Part shown: positions 50,301 through 56,271 of the stretch, in pieces
Position numbering within the stretch: the first letter of the stretch is position 1
Layout of the letters: every line of letters starts with the position of its first letter
Source of the DNA: Chrysogorgia sp. JL179-B06
Taxonomy: Eukaryota > Cnidaria > Anthozoa > Scleralcyonacea > Chrysogorgiidae
Length of the DNA stretch: 64,000 nucleotides
Assembly: GCA_035772405.1 (NCBI GenBank)
Contig: JAYKKM010000049.1
Coordinates: 1,060,001 to 1,124,000 of the forward strand
Direction of reading: 5' to 3'
The notes under the pieces: generated by a model
Databases searched by the model: none
Told to the model about the DNA's origin: nothing
The model's input: the letters and a program-made list of their open reading frames with translations, nothing else
Program-made: the position numbers and the translations under genes

Positions 50301-53300
50301 ATTTTCCTTCCTTCTTGTACACAGAACATGCAGAGTTGCTTGGCTCGATCGAGCTGCAAAAGAAGATGATGCCTGCAGAGGAGACAGGGCTAGCCCGGCA
50401 ACCAGGATGACATATATAGCAAAGTCAAAAGGTTGTAAATTGCCAAGATTTCTAATAACGAAATACTGACGTTTCGAGCGGAGCCCTTCATCAGAGTAAG
50501 ACCTGCTCTGATGAAGGGCTCCACTCGAAACGTCAGTATTTCGTCACTAAAAATATTGGCATGAGTTTACCACCTTTTCACTTTGCGCACATTATCCATG
50601 TATTATGCCAATGCTAAACCAGGTAAGCGAGCCAGCTCATATAGTATGAAGTTTCAACTGGTAGAGAAGTACTAGACCAGAATCCAGAAAGTGCAAGTGC
50701 AAATCCTGCTTGAGTCAACAATTTTCTGTTGATTAATTCCTTGAATGTTTGTATGGTGACAATAGTTAAGTAAGGTTTGACATTTAGGTACACCATGCTA
50801 AACATAATGTACCCAAAAGTAAAACCTTATAATTTTCTGTTGACTGAGTAGTGCAGGTTAATCATGATGAACAATTATAAAATAATTACAGATTATTGTA
50901 GATTACAAAACTTCAGAATTCAGATAAAATATGTAAATAATTACTAGATAGGAATTTATGACATTGTAAAGTTAGTTGTTTTTCTTTACTTAAATATTGT
51001 AAAATATTTCAAATTTTCAATTTAACTATTAGCAACTATCAAATGCGTATATGTACAACCAATGACATAGGTATACAACAAGATCAGTGTGACACAAGTA
51101 CAATATTAATAGGCTAAACAATATATAGTCCTGGCCCTGAGCAATACAGACACACTCTATAAATAAAGCTCCTGTGACCCACAGAGCTCTTTTTCATGCA
51201 CGTACTAAAACAAGAGTAAATCATAAATGACGTGTTATATGTACATAACACTTTCTTTATTCCATGATCTAAATGCTGAAAGTTTAACTTTATTTCCTTT
51301 TTGTCCATGAGTAGCCCTGTGTTATATTTCACGTAACGCTATCGCTACGAATAAAAATTGGGCCGCAAAGCGAACATGTGGGTACCGCTTGGTTTTGAAC
51401 TGTGCGTACATGTGTAAAGGACTGATAACTGAGGAGGTTAGGGGGAGGAGCATTGCAATTAATTATGTTACCGACGAAGTCTCGTAAACGATCTTATCGC
51501 CATCCGGGTTAGGTGCGAGCGAGAAATTTGACAGTGATTATTGAGATACATTTTCGGTTACAGTAAAAAGCCGCATATCGCTACGAATAAAAATGATTAT
51601 TGTAATGGTTCTAATATAACAAAAGATACACAAAGTCAAAGAAATAATTTTACTTCTGTTAATTGACATAAGGGTTTGCAAGCCACCGTTAAGCATGCAA
51701 TTTTCCCATGTTTGTTCACGTTTCAAAAATGCAAGTTTATAATTATATATTTTGACAGTTTCCATGCTCAATATATACAATAGAAGAAGTGACCCCACCT
51801 AAAAACATGTCAAATGCATGTTTGAAAAATAAATATTGGCTACATAATCATAACGCCTGATTGATAAGACCTTCAAAATCAACTTTAATGTTTTATATGG
51901 ATTATTGTTATTGTTGAAAATGGACATTTCTCAGCGTTTTATTACTCAGGCTACCTGTGGTAGCACAAGTCTATAGGTTCACGCGTGCTTTCTTTCTTTG
52001 TTTCCCTGATCATTTGATCAAGTTGTTCGAAGTCAAGTGTTCTTTCTTGGACAAGATATACTACATTCACAGACATGGTAATGTCGCAATGCTTACAATT
52101 ACACACGCCGATCGCGGTAGATCTACACTAAAAGATGACGAGCGATTTTCGAAATGGGTTGGTCCGCAATCTCAAATTCAGGTAAACATGCTGTGTTGAC
52201 ATTACCTGAAGACACGTATGTTATCGTAAGTACTCGGTAATTCCTAATCTGTTTTTCAGAATTGCAATCGAGTAAATATTGACCGAGATAACGTTCAAAA
52301 ATCTACGACAAAGCGGCATTCATATTGCCAATTAATTTCTAAGTACATAAACAGGTTTTTACAAAGGGTATGCACGTTCCCGTAATATATTAGACACGTA
52401 TGTTATGTATTTGGAGTCGGTAATTCCACATCTACAGTCAGGCCTATCACTGAGAGGCGTGCTATCGCACGCACACGCCTCTGCACACATCTGAAGACGC
52501 GAGGCGTGCTGCGTTTGATCGCATGTCTAGAAAATTATAAATTCCGTATTGTATCGTGCATAGTTTTGATGTATATTTTACTAAAGGAAGCTGGCGAATC
52601 GTTGTGAGACAACAATTGATGTTGTATCTCAAGCATCTCAACAATAAGAGCATTGAACAAGCGTTCACTGCCATGAAAGACGTCGCGGTAGAAATCAAGA
52701 ATTGCCTCACGGAAAAGTTTACTGACGACTACAATCAGCCAATCCTAGAGGCAATGAAGTGGTTCGACCCCATTAACAAGTGCTGAGATGTTCCTGAAAT
52801 CAAGAAGATTTATAATCATTTCCAGGCGACGTTGCATCTATGGTTGCATGTAGCGTAATTCAACCTTTTCAAAGTAGTGAACAAGGGGGTTAATTTTTGG
52901 CAGAGGCGTATAGAGTTAGGGCCCAAGATATTCCGGTACAAACAAGACAAATTACCCAACCTCTGCCTACTTGAACTGATCATCACAATTTCAGGTTCTA
53001 ATTAAACACTGATGAGTGATGAACACTGAACAGTCCTCGAAGACCAGTTTGAACGACAATCAAGATTTCCGAGGCAACCAAGGGAAATATGGTGTAAAGA
53101 GTAACAAATCAAAACTATTTAAACACGAAACGTACGTATGTTATGTTGGGTTATACGGTGAATGAAGATTTTGTGTTCAATGCAGTGTTTCCAAATATAT
53201 CGCCGTGGGAAGATGTCAAGTTCGCAAGTTTACGATGACGTCAAAAGGCAAACCCGTTTTTGCTTTTTTAAAGCTGTTAATAAACAGTTACAAAGATAAT

Positions 53301-55673
53301 AAAAAGGATGTTATTCAGGCTTTCATTTGATGTATAGCATGAGTTGCTAGAGTTAGTAGTTCAAAATATATGGTCGTCGGAATATCTCATATATTTTAGT
53401 TCGGAGTTCGTGAATCCAAGATGGCGGCCGAATTAGAACCAGTTGTCCAGTTTTCGCTTTTTTAAAGCTGATAGCAATCGGTAACAAAATTATTTTTATA
53501 GGTATGTTAGAGACTATTAATCAAGCTTTCATTAGATATGTAGAATGAATCTTAGAGTTAGTACTTCAAAATATATCGTGCTCGGAATATTTTATATTTT
53601 GCCCATGTTCGTAAATTCAAGATGGCGTCGGAATTCCAAGATGGCGTCGAAAATCCAACATTTGTTTCACTAATAACGTTTTAAAATATAGTTGTCATAC
53701 AAAGATATACGATATATCAAAAGAAAGCTATTGGCACTAGATTTAATTCAATATATAACATAATTATCATAAATCCAAGAAGGCGTTCTGTTTGTTTTGA
53801 TATTGTTTCAGCCCATAACTTTTTAAACAGGTGTCCTAAAAGGTGTAAAATATATCGAAAAAAAGCACTTGGTACGAGCTTTAATATGTTTACAAGCAGT
53901 GTATTGTATAAAGGAAAATGTTTTTTAATTTATGAATTTGTGATGATAATGGCAAGTATTCATCAGAAATCCTTGGCAATATTTTGAAATCGGCAGGTCT
54001 AAAATGCAGACTGCAGACCGCAGACCGGAAAATGCAGACTGCAGACCGGAAAACGCAGACTGGGAAAAAAACAGGAATGGAAAAGATCTCGAGAGGCACA
54101 TTCCCGCTGAACAAATTAGTCAGAAAATATGTTTCCATAGAAAGAATCCGACTTTTTCATTATCGCACTTTTTCTGGTGGGTCTATCACTTTTACGCAAT
54201 GTTAAATGACATGATTTTTGTTAAAATTGTCATCAAAATACAGGAAATACTGTTCCAAAGCTTTAGATATTTTACTTTAGATATTTTCCGGGGAGAGCAT
54301 GCCTCCCGACCCCACTACAAGAATGGAATCATCTAAAACTACATGTTTAAAATTGTGTACTATTGTGTACTAACAATGTTTTTTTCAACAAATGAAAATG
54401 AAGTTTTCACCTCTTTATTCAGGTGATAATGTTTTAACTACCTCTCTTAAAATTATATACCATACATTGTTACAAAGCTCTTGTCAAGAGGGTTATTTTA
54501 ATATATCAATATGACACAAGGTTACATGATATCTGTAGGCTTAGCCATAGTTAATATAATTATATTAACTATGGCTTAGCTTGCAGTAATTGCATTCATC
54601 AAAAATATTTTGCAAAATTTTGAAATACTTTAGCTGGAACCTTGCAATTAGGTATCTAACTAAAGAGAAAAACATTTTTTAAAATTTGTGAAACAACTTC
54701 CATTTATTTTAAATAAATGGATAATGAAGTATTCACTTCAGTTTATAACTCTTTAACTACCTCACCTAAAATTATGTACTATTATAAGCTATTGTCAAAA
54801 TAAAGATTAATTTTAACATATAAAAGGTATGTTAGGGTTAGCAATAAAGGTTGGAATTATGGTTGGGGTTAGTGTTAGAATTAGTGTTAGGATTAGTGTT
54901 GGATGACCAGATATTTATTTCTTAGTAATCGATGGATGAAACAAAAAAAAGTATATAATAAACAGTTTTGGACTATTTATATAATTATTTTTTTAATATT
55001 GTTTATGTCTTAGAAAACAACGAAAACCAGCCAACGCAAGCTTTATTAGTTTAAAGGCTCTCAGCTGAGTTAGGTTACTGCAAATATATTCAGATTGACA
55101 AATGAAAAGGTTATTGTCTACATTATAAAAGCATCAAACAGTAAGCGGGGCGAGGGATTGTTGCGTACACATATTTCTAGTTAACCATTGCAGTAATTAC
55201 TACTTTCTTAACTGTTTTTGAAGTACGAAAATGTTGCATGCCTAGGTGATCTGAGGCGTGCAAAGCTCCGCACACCTGCATTTTGCCCAGCCCAAAAGTA
55301 GCCCGAGTTAATGTCTAGCGGGCGTCTTGTTGCAATTAAGACTGTGAAGTTTTTGCTATTGCATAATATTACAACCGTTCCCGCCGAGGAGCATGATCAA
55401 AGGTGTGCCACATGTTTTGAAGCAAGCTTAGCAGTTAGCATGTGCTTGTTTGAGTGCCTTTACAGGCAAAACCTGATTATAATACAACGGAAACAATACC
55501 TTGCTCTTTTGAGTGCATCTGGGGCATCCAGTACTTAAAAATGGATGAGTTGAGCGGTAGATGTTCTTAACAACTGCTGGAATAAGGTGAAACTTTCTTT
55601 CAATAACTGGACCAGATAACATTGGATTTGTTGACTGAGATACATGTAAATCCTGGAAAATTACCAAGGCCAT
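20964..55673 (-). CDS. GPAM: Mitochondrial-type glycerol-3-phosphate acyltransferase (GPAT1/GPAM-like), 26 exons
   Basis: The family transfers an acyl group from acyl-CoA to sn-glycerol-3-phosphate, the first step of glycerolipid synthesis, at the outer mitochondrial membrane. Exons from 5' to 3': 55500-55673, 49898-49968, 49475-49579, 47873-47960, 45431-45527, 44162-44251, 42159-42180, 41394-41421, 40595-40688, 40241-40289, 39209-39289, 38999-39048, 34899-34931, 34389-34502, 33952-34135, 33740-33810, 32690-32757, 31129-31282, 29128-29161, 28450-28535, 26894-26953, 25165-25242, 24972-25088, 24328-24451, 23361-23429, 20964-21142. The predicted length is about 770 residues, against about 830 for human GPAM. 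The four acyltransferase motifs are present: HKSHVD (HX4D), GGFFIKR, EGTRSRTGK and VVPMNISYEK. An acidic insert (WFDEDDDNDELEIPD) matches a similar stretch in vertebrate GPAM. EGTRSRxGK with GILSSVV favours GPAT1/2 over the peroxisomal enzyme GNPAT. All junction phases agree except exon 3 to exon 4. Confidence 0.92.
21182..21830. mobile_element. Two adjoining TTAA MITEs, partial
   Basis: From 21182 the sequence follows the left half of the TTAAAGTGCCCC family (to about 21480). It then runs into the right half of the TTAAAGGACATTGGCAAC family, ending with TTAA at 21827-21830. The same two families abut at 35.48 kb. Confidence 0.7.
21836..22150. repeat. Inverted repeat with long arms
   Basis: The left arm includes 'gagaaataacgttttcattctc' and 'acgccgccattttagagtttgct', and the right arm is the complement near 22055-22140. 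The loop is about 100 bp. Confidence 0.8.
22540..22850. repeat. Foldback element
   Basis: The arms 'gagctctttcgtaatggc' and '...gccattatgaaagaggtc' are inverted, as are the inner 'aaattagcctttctggcctc' segments. Two further inverted repeats flank it, at about 22200-22280 and, in another form, at 22990-23240. Confidence 0.6.
23361..23429 (-). CDS. GPAM: GPAT exon 25
   Basis: The exon is 69 nt, phase 1 to 1, with donor gtgagt. It encodes (E)KDFVKAISDGAIKRVEIG then TALY, matching 'YLQKLHKYLITRTERNVAVYAEGATY'. Confidence 0.9.
23580..23890. repeat. Foldback element
   Basis: The strong palindrome has arms 'actcttataaagacacgtttga' and 'cgtcatttgaacacgaaagaagt' around 'ggcactcggctatcgcctc'. A TATA-rich flank with 'gtatgtatatgtatg' runs lie on both sides. 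Confidence 0.75.
24328..24451 (-). CDS. GPAM: GPAT exon 24
   Basis: The exon is 124 nt, phase 0 to 1. It contains LNFFHSILSPIIESYWYVAC, matching 'TFLQRLLGPLLEAYSSAAIFV'. Confidence 0.93.
24596..24715 (-). mobile_element. Penelope-type terminal segment
   Basis: The segment shares 'ggcctcagcggcggtcatcttca' and 'ctggttgttgtagt' with the segment at 32.81-32.89 kb, which adjoins a GIY-YIG fragment. No coding part remains here. Confidence 0.55.
24972..25088 (-). CDS. GPAM: GPAT exon 23, acidic insert
   Basis: The exon is 39 codons, phase 0 to 0. It encodes EKQWTNRLAVSTGWFDEDDD then NDELEIPDQEYK, matching 'EQQWDKKLPEPLSWRSDEEDEDSDFGEEQ'. Confidence 0.93.
25165..25242 (-). CDS. GPAM: GPAT exon 22
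   Basis: The exon is 26 codons, phase 0 to 0. It encodes PCVSLETSLIEAIESLIAAD then ILNVFE, matching 'PCQTFYQVCHETVGKFIQYGILTV'. Confidence 0.92.
25313..26660. repeat. Minisatellite of CAT/CAC/TAC triplets in GPAT intron
   Basis: About 1.15 kb of 'catcatcattaccac' and 12-18-bp variants (25313-26460). The end of the array, plus the following 'atcatatcacca...tgatttttatt' segment, is duplicated at about 26556-26725. The 404-codon minus-strand frame through it is Met/Val repeat, not a gene. Confidence 0.95.
26894..26953 (-). CDS. GPAM: GPAT exon 21
   Basis: The exon is 20 codons, phase 0 to 0, with donor gtaggt. It encodes LLDTALDLCDLLHLEFVFAP, matching 'AASLCYLLSNEGTISLP'. Confidence 0.9.
27480..27880 (+). 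mobile_element. tRNA-like SINE (family 1)
   Basis: The tRNA-like head is 27749-27820: acceptor GTCTCGT pairs with ACGGGAC, the D-stem is GCTC/GAGC and the T-arm is ACAGGTTCGATTCCTGT. The anticodon loop reads CCGGCAA (GGC), lacks U33, and the stem has a C-C mismatch. The tail is 'tgagcttgacgatcgtccacg'. Copies are at 30.15 and 31.63 kb, with tail fragments at 0.65, 3.15 and 24.84 kb. Confidence 0.75.
28450..28535 (-). CDS. GPAM: GPAT exon 20
   Basis: The exon is 86 nt, phase 1 to 0. It encodes (A)CSIGALLNDKDISSAELIS then QDVIMSRRE, matching 'ACSLYAVLNKRG...NLISQEQLVRKA'. Confidence 0.92.
29128..29161 (-). CDS. GPAM: GPAT exon 19, 34 nt
   Basis: The exon encodes VISVYALESIV, phase 0 to 1, matching 'VLHVFIMEAIIA'. 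Confidence 0.9.
29355..29925. repeat. GATGGTGAGAAT minisatellite, block 1
   Basis: The block has 12-bp units with triplet variants, open in several frames on both strands. It ends abruptly at a SINE family 1 fragment. Confidence 0.95.
29925..30250 (+). mobile_element. tRNA-like SINE (family 1) splitting the minisatellite
   Basis: The tRNA-like head is at 30151-30222, nearly identical to the 27.75-kb copy. The SINE tail occurs on both sides of it, and the GATGGTGAGAAT array resumes right after, so the SINE appears inserted in the array or amplified with it. Confidence 0.8.
30250..30945. repeat. GATGGTGAGAAT minisatellite, block 2
   Basis: This continues block 1 with more 'gatgatggtgagaat' and 'gatggtggtgat' variants. 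Confidence 0.95.
31129..31282 (-). CDS. GPAM: GPAT exon 18
   Basis: The exon is 154 nt, phase 2 to 0. It encodes DFGFSGCNEAVISHSIKLLG and ends SSILQLSYYANQ, matching 'RDFDLGFSGNSEDVVMHAIQLLG' and 'VPSVFELNFYSNG'. Confidence 0.95.
31431..31501. repeat. (AAT)n microsatellite
   Basis: Uninterrupted and near-perfect aat units. Confidence 0.95.
31620..31840 (-). mobile_element. tRNA-like SINE (family 1), minus copy
   Basis: The tRNA-like head is 31625-31696 on the minus strand, followed by the same 'gacgatcgtcaagctcatat' tail. It lies in the intron between GPAT exons 17 and 18. Confidence 0.75.
32322..32380. repeat. (ACAG)n microsatellite
   Basis: About 14 perfect acag units. Confidence 0.97.
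32690..32757 (-). CDS. GPAM: GPAT exon 17
   Basis: The exon is 68 nt, phase 0 to 2. It encodes GVKMKDLVSALELLKKDILI then RK, matching 'GIDLSTLVEDFFVMKEEVLAR'. Confidence 0.93.
32805..33735 (-). pseudogene. Penelope-like element 3' fragment (GIY-YIG endonuclease)
   Basis: The minus-strand frame at 33105-33737 ends in a GIY-YIG-type endonuclease segment: IIYCIYCDKCPKIYIGETGR then RLSVRFAEHLRSVRNNDV and DKPVAHHFN. The Cys pair before KIYIGET is typical of Penelope-like elements. Upstream of it, where the reverse transcriptase should be, the frame is replaced by a 14-bp minisatellite (33340-33690) coding Pro/His/Thr/Asn repeats. The terminal segment at 32805-32890 carries 'ggcctcagcggcggtcatc'. 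The fragment fills the intron between GPAT exons 16 and 17, in the same orientation. It is not fused to the gene, because the donor gtgtga would read into a stop at once. Confidence 0.8.
33340..33690. repeat. 14-bp minisatellite in the Penelope fragment
   Basis: The unit is TTTGAGGGTGGTGG and variants (TTGGAGGGTGGTGG, TTGTAGGGTGGTGG). Three 14-bp units make 42 bp, so the frame stays open as a 14-residue repeat rich in Pro, His and Asn. Confidence 0.92.
33740..33810 (-). CDS. GPAM: GPAT exon 16
   Basis: The exon is 71 nt, phase 1 to 0, with donor gtgtga. It encodes CVQCSTIMGTNMVAFLLLTS then FRK, matching 'KSCAIMSTHIVACLLLYRHRQ'. Confidence 0.93.
33952..34135 (-). CDS. GPAM: GPAT exon 15
   Basis: The exon is 184 nt, phase 0 to 1. 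It begins EYIHASETSEACQAF and ends LTKSIAHHVIY, corresponding to the 'LKEYLES...' to 'LAEHILF' stretch of GPAM. The middle is variable in the family. Confidence 0.9.
34389..34502 (-). CDS. GPAM: GPAT exon 14
   Basis: The exon is 38 codons, phase 0 to 0. It encodes GVPKNTESFLQVIKGIWRIF and RGHFGQVRVDFGLPSSLV, matching 'KPKKNESLWSVARGVIRMLRKNYGCVRVDFAQPFSL'. Confidence 0.95.
34899..34931 (-). CDS. GPAM: GPAT exon 13, 33 nt
   Basis: The exon is 11 codons, phase 0 to 0. It encodes IFEEGYSGELL, matching 'IIEGHYNGEQLG'. Confidence 0.93.
34995..35957. mobile_element. Two abutting TTAA palindromic MITEs
   Basis: A full TTAAAGCACCCATAACCTC-type copy (34995-35478) is followed directly by a TTGGCAACAAA / TTTGTTGCCAATGTCCTTTAA copy (about 35475-35957). 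They appear to share the TTAA at 35475-35478. They lie in the intron between GPAT exons 12 and 13. Confidence 0.8.
35985..36375 (+). mobile_element. tRNA-Ala-like SINE (family 2)
   Basis: The tRNA-like head is 36171-36239, flanked by the same arms as at 9.2-9.8 kb (with a 'gtttgatcaagtg' variant). It is the only family 2 copy seen outside the INPP5A intron. Confidence 0.75.
36735..37550. mobile_element. hAT-type element nested in an older inverted repeat
   Basis: The inner element has ends GGCTCAAAATAACGGCCGG (left, about 36815) and its complement (right, about 37487). TATTGTAT is present just outside both ends, an 8-bp duplication. The outer DNA is inverted around it: 'ctaaatatgaataccaaagcccagcag' at 36735 and its complement near 37515-37545. 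An open frame at 36843-37208 shows no clear transposase signature. Confidence 0.7.
37940..38750. mobile_element. Inverted-repeat element with inserted hAT-like end
   Basis: The arms 'gcgctttccttttgagcaatcgaaatc' (near 38000) and its complement (near 38708-38738) bound the element; 'agtatgacacacaaggcgctttcctttt' is duplicated at 37945 and 37986. Inside, about 38270-38420 resembles the ends of CAGTGGCGGC-type hAT elements ('gccacgccgcccctgg'). Confidence 0.6.
38999..39048 (-). CDS. GPAM: GPAT exon 12, acyltransferase motif IV
   Basis: The exon is 50 nt, phase 1 to 0. It encodes (G)KVSDVLVVPMNISYEK, matching 'DILIIPVGISYDR', the motif IV Pro block. Confidence 0.95.
39209..39289 (-). CDS. GPAM: GPAT exon 11, acyltransferase motif III
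   Basis: The exon is 81 nt, phase 1 to 1. It encodes (E)GTRSRTGKSYPPKIGILSS then VVSAVKE. EGTRSR is the glycerol-3-phosphate-binding motif III. Confidence 0.97.
39420..39894. mobile_element. Mariner-type MITE with TA target
   Basis: The terminal repeats start CAGTAAAAACCCACGTATAAG and are complementary for more than 30 bp. The dinucleotide TA flanks both ends (39418-39419, 39895-39896). There is no transposase. Confidence 0.85.
40241..40289 (-). CDS. GPAM: GPAT exon 10
   Basis: The exon is 49 nt, phase 0 to 1. It encodes YISQILESGNSLEFFI, matching 'HIVELLRQQQFLEIFL' just before motif III. Confidence 0.93.
40443..40580. repeat. CCCTG and ACTGC/ACTGT pentanucleotide array
   Basis: The tract has gcact/gcacg units, then about 13 CCCTG units, then actgt units. 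It lies 15 bp from the 3' edge of GPAT exon 9 (donor side). Confidence 0.95.
40595..40688 (-). CDS. GPAM: GPAT exon 9, acyltransferase motif II
   Basis: The exon is 94 nt, phase 2 to 0. It encodes WLMRNMGGFFIKRSLIETSP and ENQLYKEILNE. GGFFIKR is motif II, and the adjacent ET-P spacing matches GPAM 'RRRLDETPDGRKDVLYRALL'. Confidence 0.96.
41394..41421 (-). CDS. GPAM: GPAT exon 8, 28-nt microexon with GC donor
   Basis: The exon encodes (D)NLKDIPLL, phase 1 to 2, matching 'GNNLNIPIFS'. The donor is AG|GCAAGT, the usual context of the rare GC-AG intron class. A GT alternative that keeps phase is not present. Confidence 0.88.
42159..42180 (-). CDS. GPAM: GPAT exon 7, 22-nt microexon
   Basis: The exon encodes VPYIAAG plus one base (phase 0 to 1), with acceptor ttgtag and donor gttagt. 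It matches 'APYIASGNNL' of GPAM. It would be missed by length-based gene finders. Confidence 0.9.
42636..43592. repeat. 20-bp CpG-rich satellite in GPAT intron 6
   Basis: The unit is ACGTTGTAAGACGTTACGCA, repeated for about 950 bp with a frequent variant (TACACTAGGTTGTACGACGT). Each unit carries CAACGTTG, an 8-bp palindrome, and three or more CpG sites, in otherwise AT-rich DNA. Confidence 0.95.
43855..44040. repeat. About 40-bp tandem repeat
   Basis: The unit 'ggaaactagggatgtaagggttgggaaaactagggtttgt' is repeated four to five times, between the satellite and GPAT exon 6. Confidence 0.85.
44162..44251 (-). CDS. GPAM: GPAT exon 6, acyltransferase motif I
   Basis: The exon is 30 codons, phase 0 to 0. 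It encodes KNIPLVYLPFHKSHVDYIII and TFVLSCYGLK. HKSHVD is the HX4D catalytic motif. Confidence 0.97.
44446..45186 (+). pseudogene. LINE reverse-transcriptase 3' fragment
   Basis: The fragment holds reverse-transcriptase block FADDLALL (with the YADD-like FADD) followed by VDNFKYLGAWTQ, then in a second frame VATVESVLLYGAETWTFTK and CYTRMLRMALNVSWKSH, then in a third frame QQRRMRLAGHCIRHGEEVAS and, back in the earlier frame, MEDRDDWRKRVKAVGHPDGR. This is the usual C-terminal half of a non-LTR retrotransposon polymerase. There are at least three frame breaks and a small deletion near 44768. It is antisense within the intron between GPAT exons 5 and 6. Confidence 0.85.
45431..45527 (-). CDS. GPAM: GPAT exon 5
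   Basis: The exon is 97 nt, phase 2 to 0. It encodes LCTWFLLKFFGKIISSIQV then HQGQIAMLHEASK, aligned with 'GWVLLKLFNSFFWNIQIHKGQLEMVKAA', the segment before motif I. Confidence 0.92.
45625..46517. repeat. 21-bp minisatellite in GPAT intron 4
   Basis: The unit is GGTCAACACCATGGGACAGTT (variants with ACTAGGG). Being a multiple of three, it leaves open frames such as VNTMGQL on the plus strand and VLTNCPM on the minus strand; these are not genes. Confidence 0.96.
46732..47781. mobile_element. TTAA MITE carrying further foldback insertions
   Basis: The ends are TTAAGATATTGGCAACAAA and ...TTATTGCCAATGTCCAGCTTTAA with TTAA at 46732-46735 and 47778-47781. The middle (about 46990-47560) contains two separate foldbacks: 'tagtcaacgaggcggagccgagttgac' and 'acaacgagtccgagttgtc'. 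Confidence 0.75.
47873..47960 (-). CDS. GPAM: GPAT exon 4 (5' boundary uncertain)
   Basis: The reading frame that fits the next exon is SSLTPKELHLEARRIITGMS then SSIKGYLI, matching 'KKKAKRILQEMVATVSPAMI'. With acceptor 'ctttcaag' it needs a phase-1 donor, but exon 3 ends in phase 2. Either a short exon is missed between 47961 and 49474, or an internal acceptor (exon 47873-47920, phase 2) is used. Confidence 0.7.
48005..48527. mobile_element. TTAA palindromic MITE with arms over 100 bp
   Basis: TTAAAGTGCTTATAAACCC at the left and its complement at the right continue as near-perfect arms through 'ttttagtttcggagatataa'. The loop holds a second partial inversion around 'ggatcc'. TTAA flanks at 48005-48008 and 48524-48527. 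A related right end lies at about 28280-28298. Confidence 0.85.
49290..49455 (-). mobile_element. Third tRNA-like SINE fragment
   Basis: The minus strand reads 'gtggtgcagtaagagtgccgc' then 'gagtttgattcctggttgggg', a box A/box B-like layout distinct from families 1 and 2. A 60-codon minus frame here is repeat-derived. Confidence 0.45.
49475..49579 (-). CDS. GPAM: GPAT exon 3
   Basis: The exon is 105 nt, phase 2 to 2. It encodes KSLFRRAFSDVLYVANLPSL and TKHSDLTNAVLKSP, matching 'WLARRLSYVLFIQERDVHKGMFATNVTENVLNSS'. The donor phase does not fit the most natural acceptor of exon 4. Confidence 0.8.
49898..49968 (-). CDS. GPAM: GPAT exon 2
   Basis: The exon is 71 nt, phase 0 to 2, with acceptor tttgcag and donor gtgaga. 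It encodes AMFVSEKVTTSPLRNVLDL then SVFC, aligned with 'IPSLGLRNVIYINE' of GPAM. Confidence 0.8.
50433..50580. mobile_element. Palindromic Penelope-type segment with hammerhead-like cores
   Basis: Both strands carry CTGATGA followed by about a dozen bases, GAAAC and a downstream GTC. On the plus strand these are CTGATGA 50508-50514, GAAAC 50527-50531 and a GTC ending at 50545; on the minus strand they are the complement around 50460-50494. The outer arms are 'gtgaaaaggtggtaaa' type, also at 0.23 and 24.0 kb. Penelope-like elements are known to carry hammerhead motifs, but the helices here are short and not proven. Confidence 0.5.
52556..53005 (+). pseudogene. hAT transposase C-terminal remnant
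   Basis: The frame from 52556 gives AFTAMKDVAVEIKNCLTEKF and ILEAMKWFDPINK, then a stop. Further on, KLPNLCLLELIITISGSN is readable (about 52955-53003), resembling the hAT dimerisation block of ZNF862/KIAA1586-like transposases. In-frame stops make it a pseudogene. Confidence 0.5.
55500..55673 (-). CDS. GPAM: GPAT exon 1 (start codon)
   Basis: The ATG at 55671-55673 has a good context (A at -3, G at +4). The 58 codons end THPFLSTGCPRCTQKSK at donor gtattg, phase 0. This resembles the 'RPFVGRCCYSCTPQSWDKFF' region of GPAM. An alternative is an upstream 5' exon spliced at 'ttttccag' inside this stretch. Confidence 0.7.
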
Positions 55674-55929
55674 ACTTTAATAAAGATTGTTAAATTATGA
55701 GATAGATGGCAGGAAAGTTAAACAAAACTAAATAAAAGACTGTCTTTTGAGTGTAATGTCAGGGTCCCAATCTCAGGGGACATTTAACAGGGGCAGGAGT
55801 AAATAAGTGGTGAATAATCCTTTTTTAGTATCCACAAGAGCAGGCTTTTTAAAATGTTGTGGGCCAATTGAAAATGGAAATAGTGCAACATAATCGAGTT
55901 TCTGGCTCATAATGTCGTAAGGTTGGCAA

Positions 55930-56131
55930 GATAAAAATTTCACTTTACCCTACTCATGACGTCACATGCATATCGAAGATAATTCCAAGATGGCGGACAG
56001 CACGCTGTCTTTCGTCAAATTATTTCGAAAAACCAAAAAAGATAAGGGAAAATTGTAAAAGGTCTTGTTATACCATTTCACGAGTTCTTTCAAATGAGAC
56101 AAAGTTAATTTATATTGCCATATCCCTTTAA
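55930..56131. mobile_element. Degenerate right half of a TTAA MITE
   Basis: The end 'cacgagttctttcaaatgagac...tattgccatatccctttaa' matches the right end of the TTGGCAACAAA family. Confidence 0.6.
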
Positions 56132-56271
56132 GGTAATAACGCCAACGTTTTTTTTAAATATACTAAATGCAGTTTCCAACAATTTATTCTCTTCTTTATT
56201 TTGTATTCTCGTGACAAGTAGAATATCTACTTATTTTACAACATGCAGAAACAACACAACTAAATGGTTCT

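Larger units (their letters stand above)
49969..55499. other. GPAT intron 1, mostly unassigned
   Basis: The intron is 5.5 kb. Apart from the palindrome at 50.4 kb and the hAT remnant at 52.55-53.0 kb, it holds diverged 'ccaagatggcg' segments (53.2-53.7 kb), a short GCAGACC repeat (54.0 kb) and a 'ggttagtgttagaattag' run (54.84-54.9 kb). A plus-strand frame at 51957-52199 could be part of the mobile DNA; no family was recognised. Confidence 0.5.
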
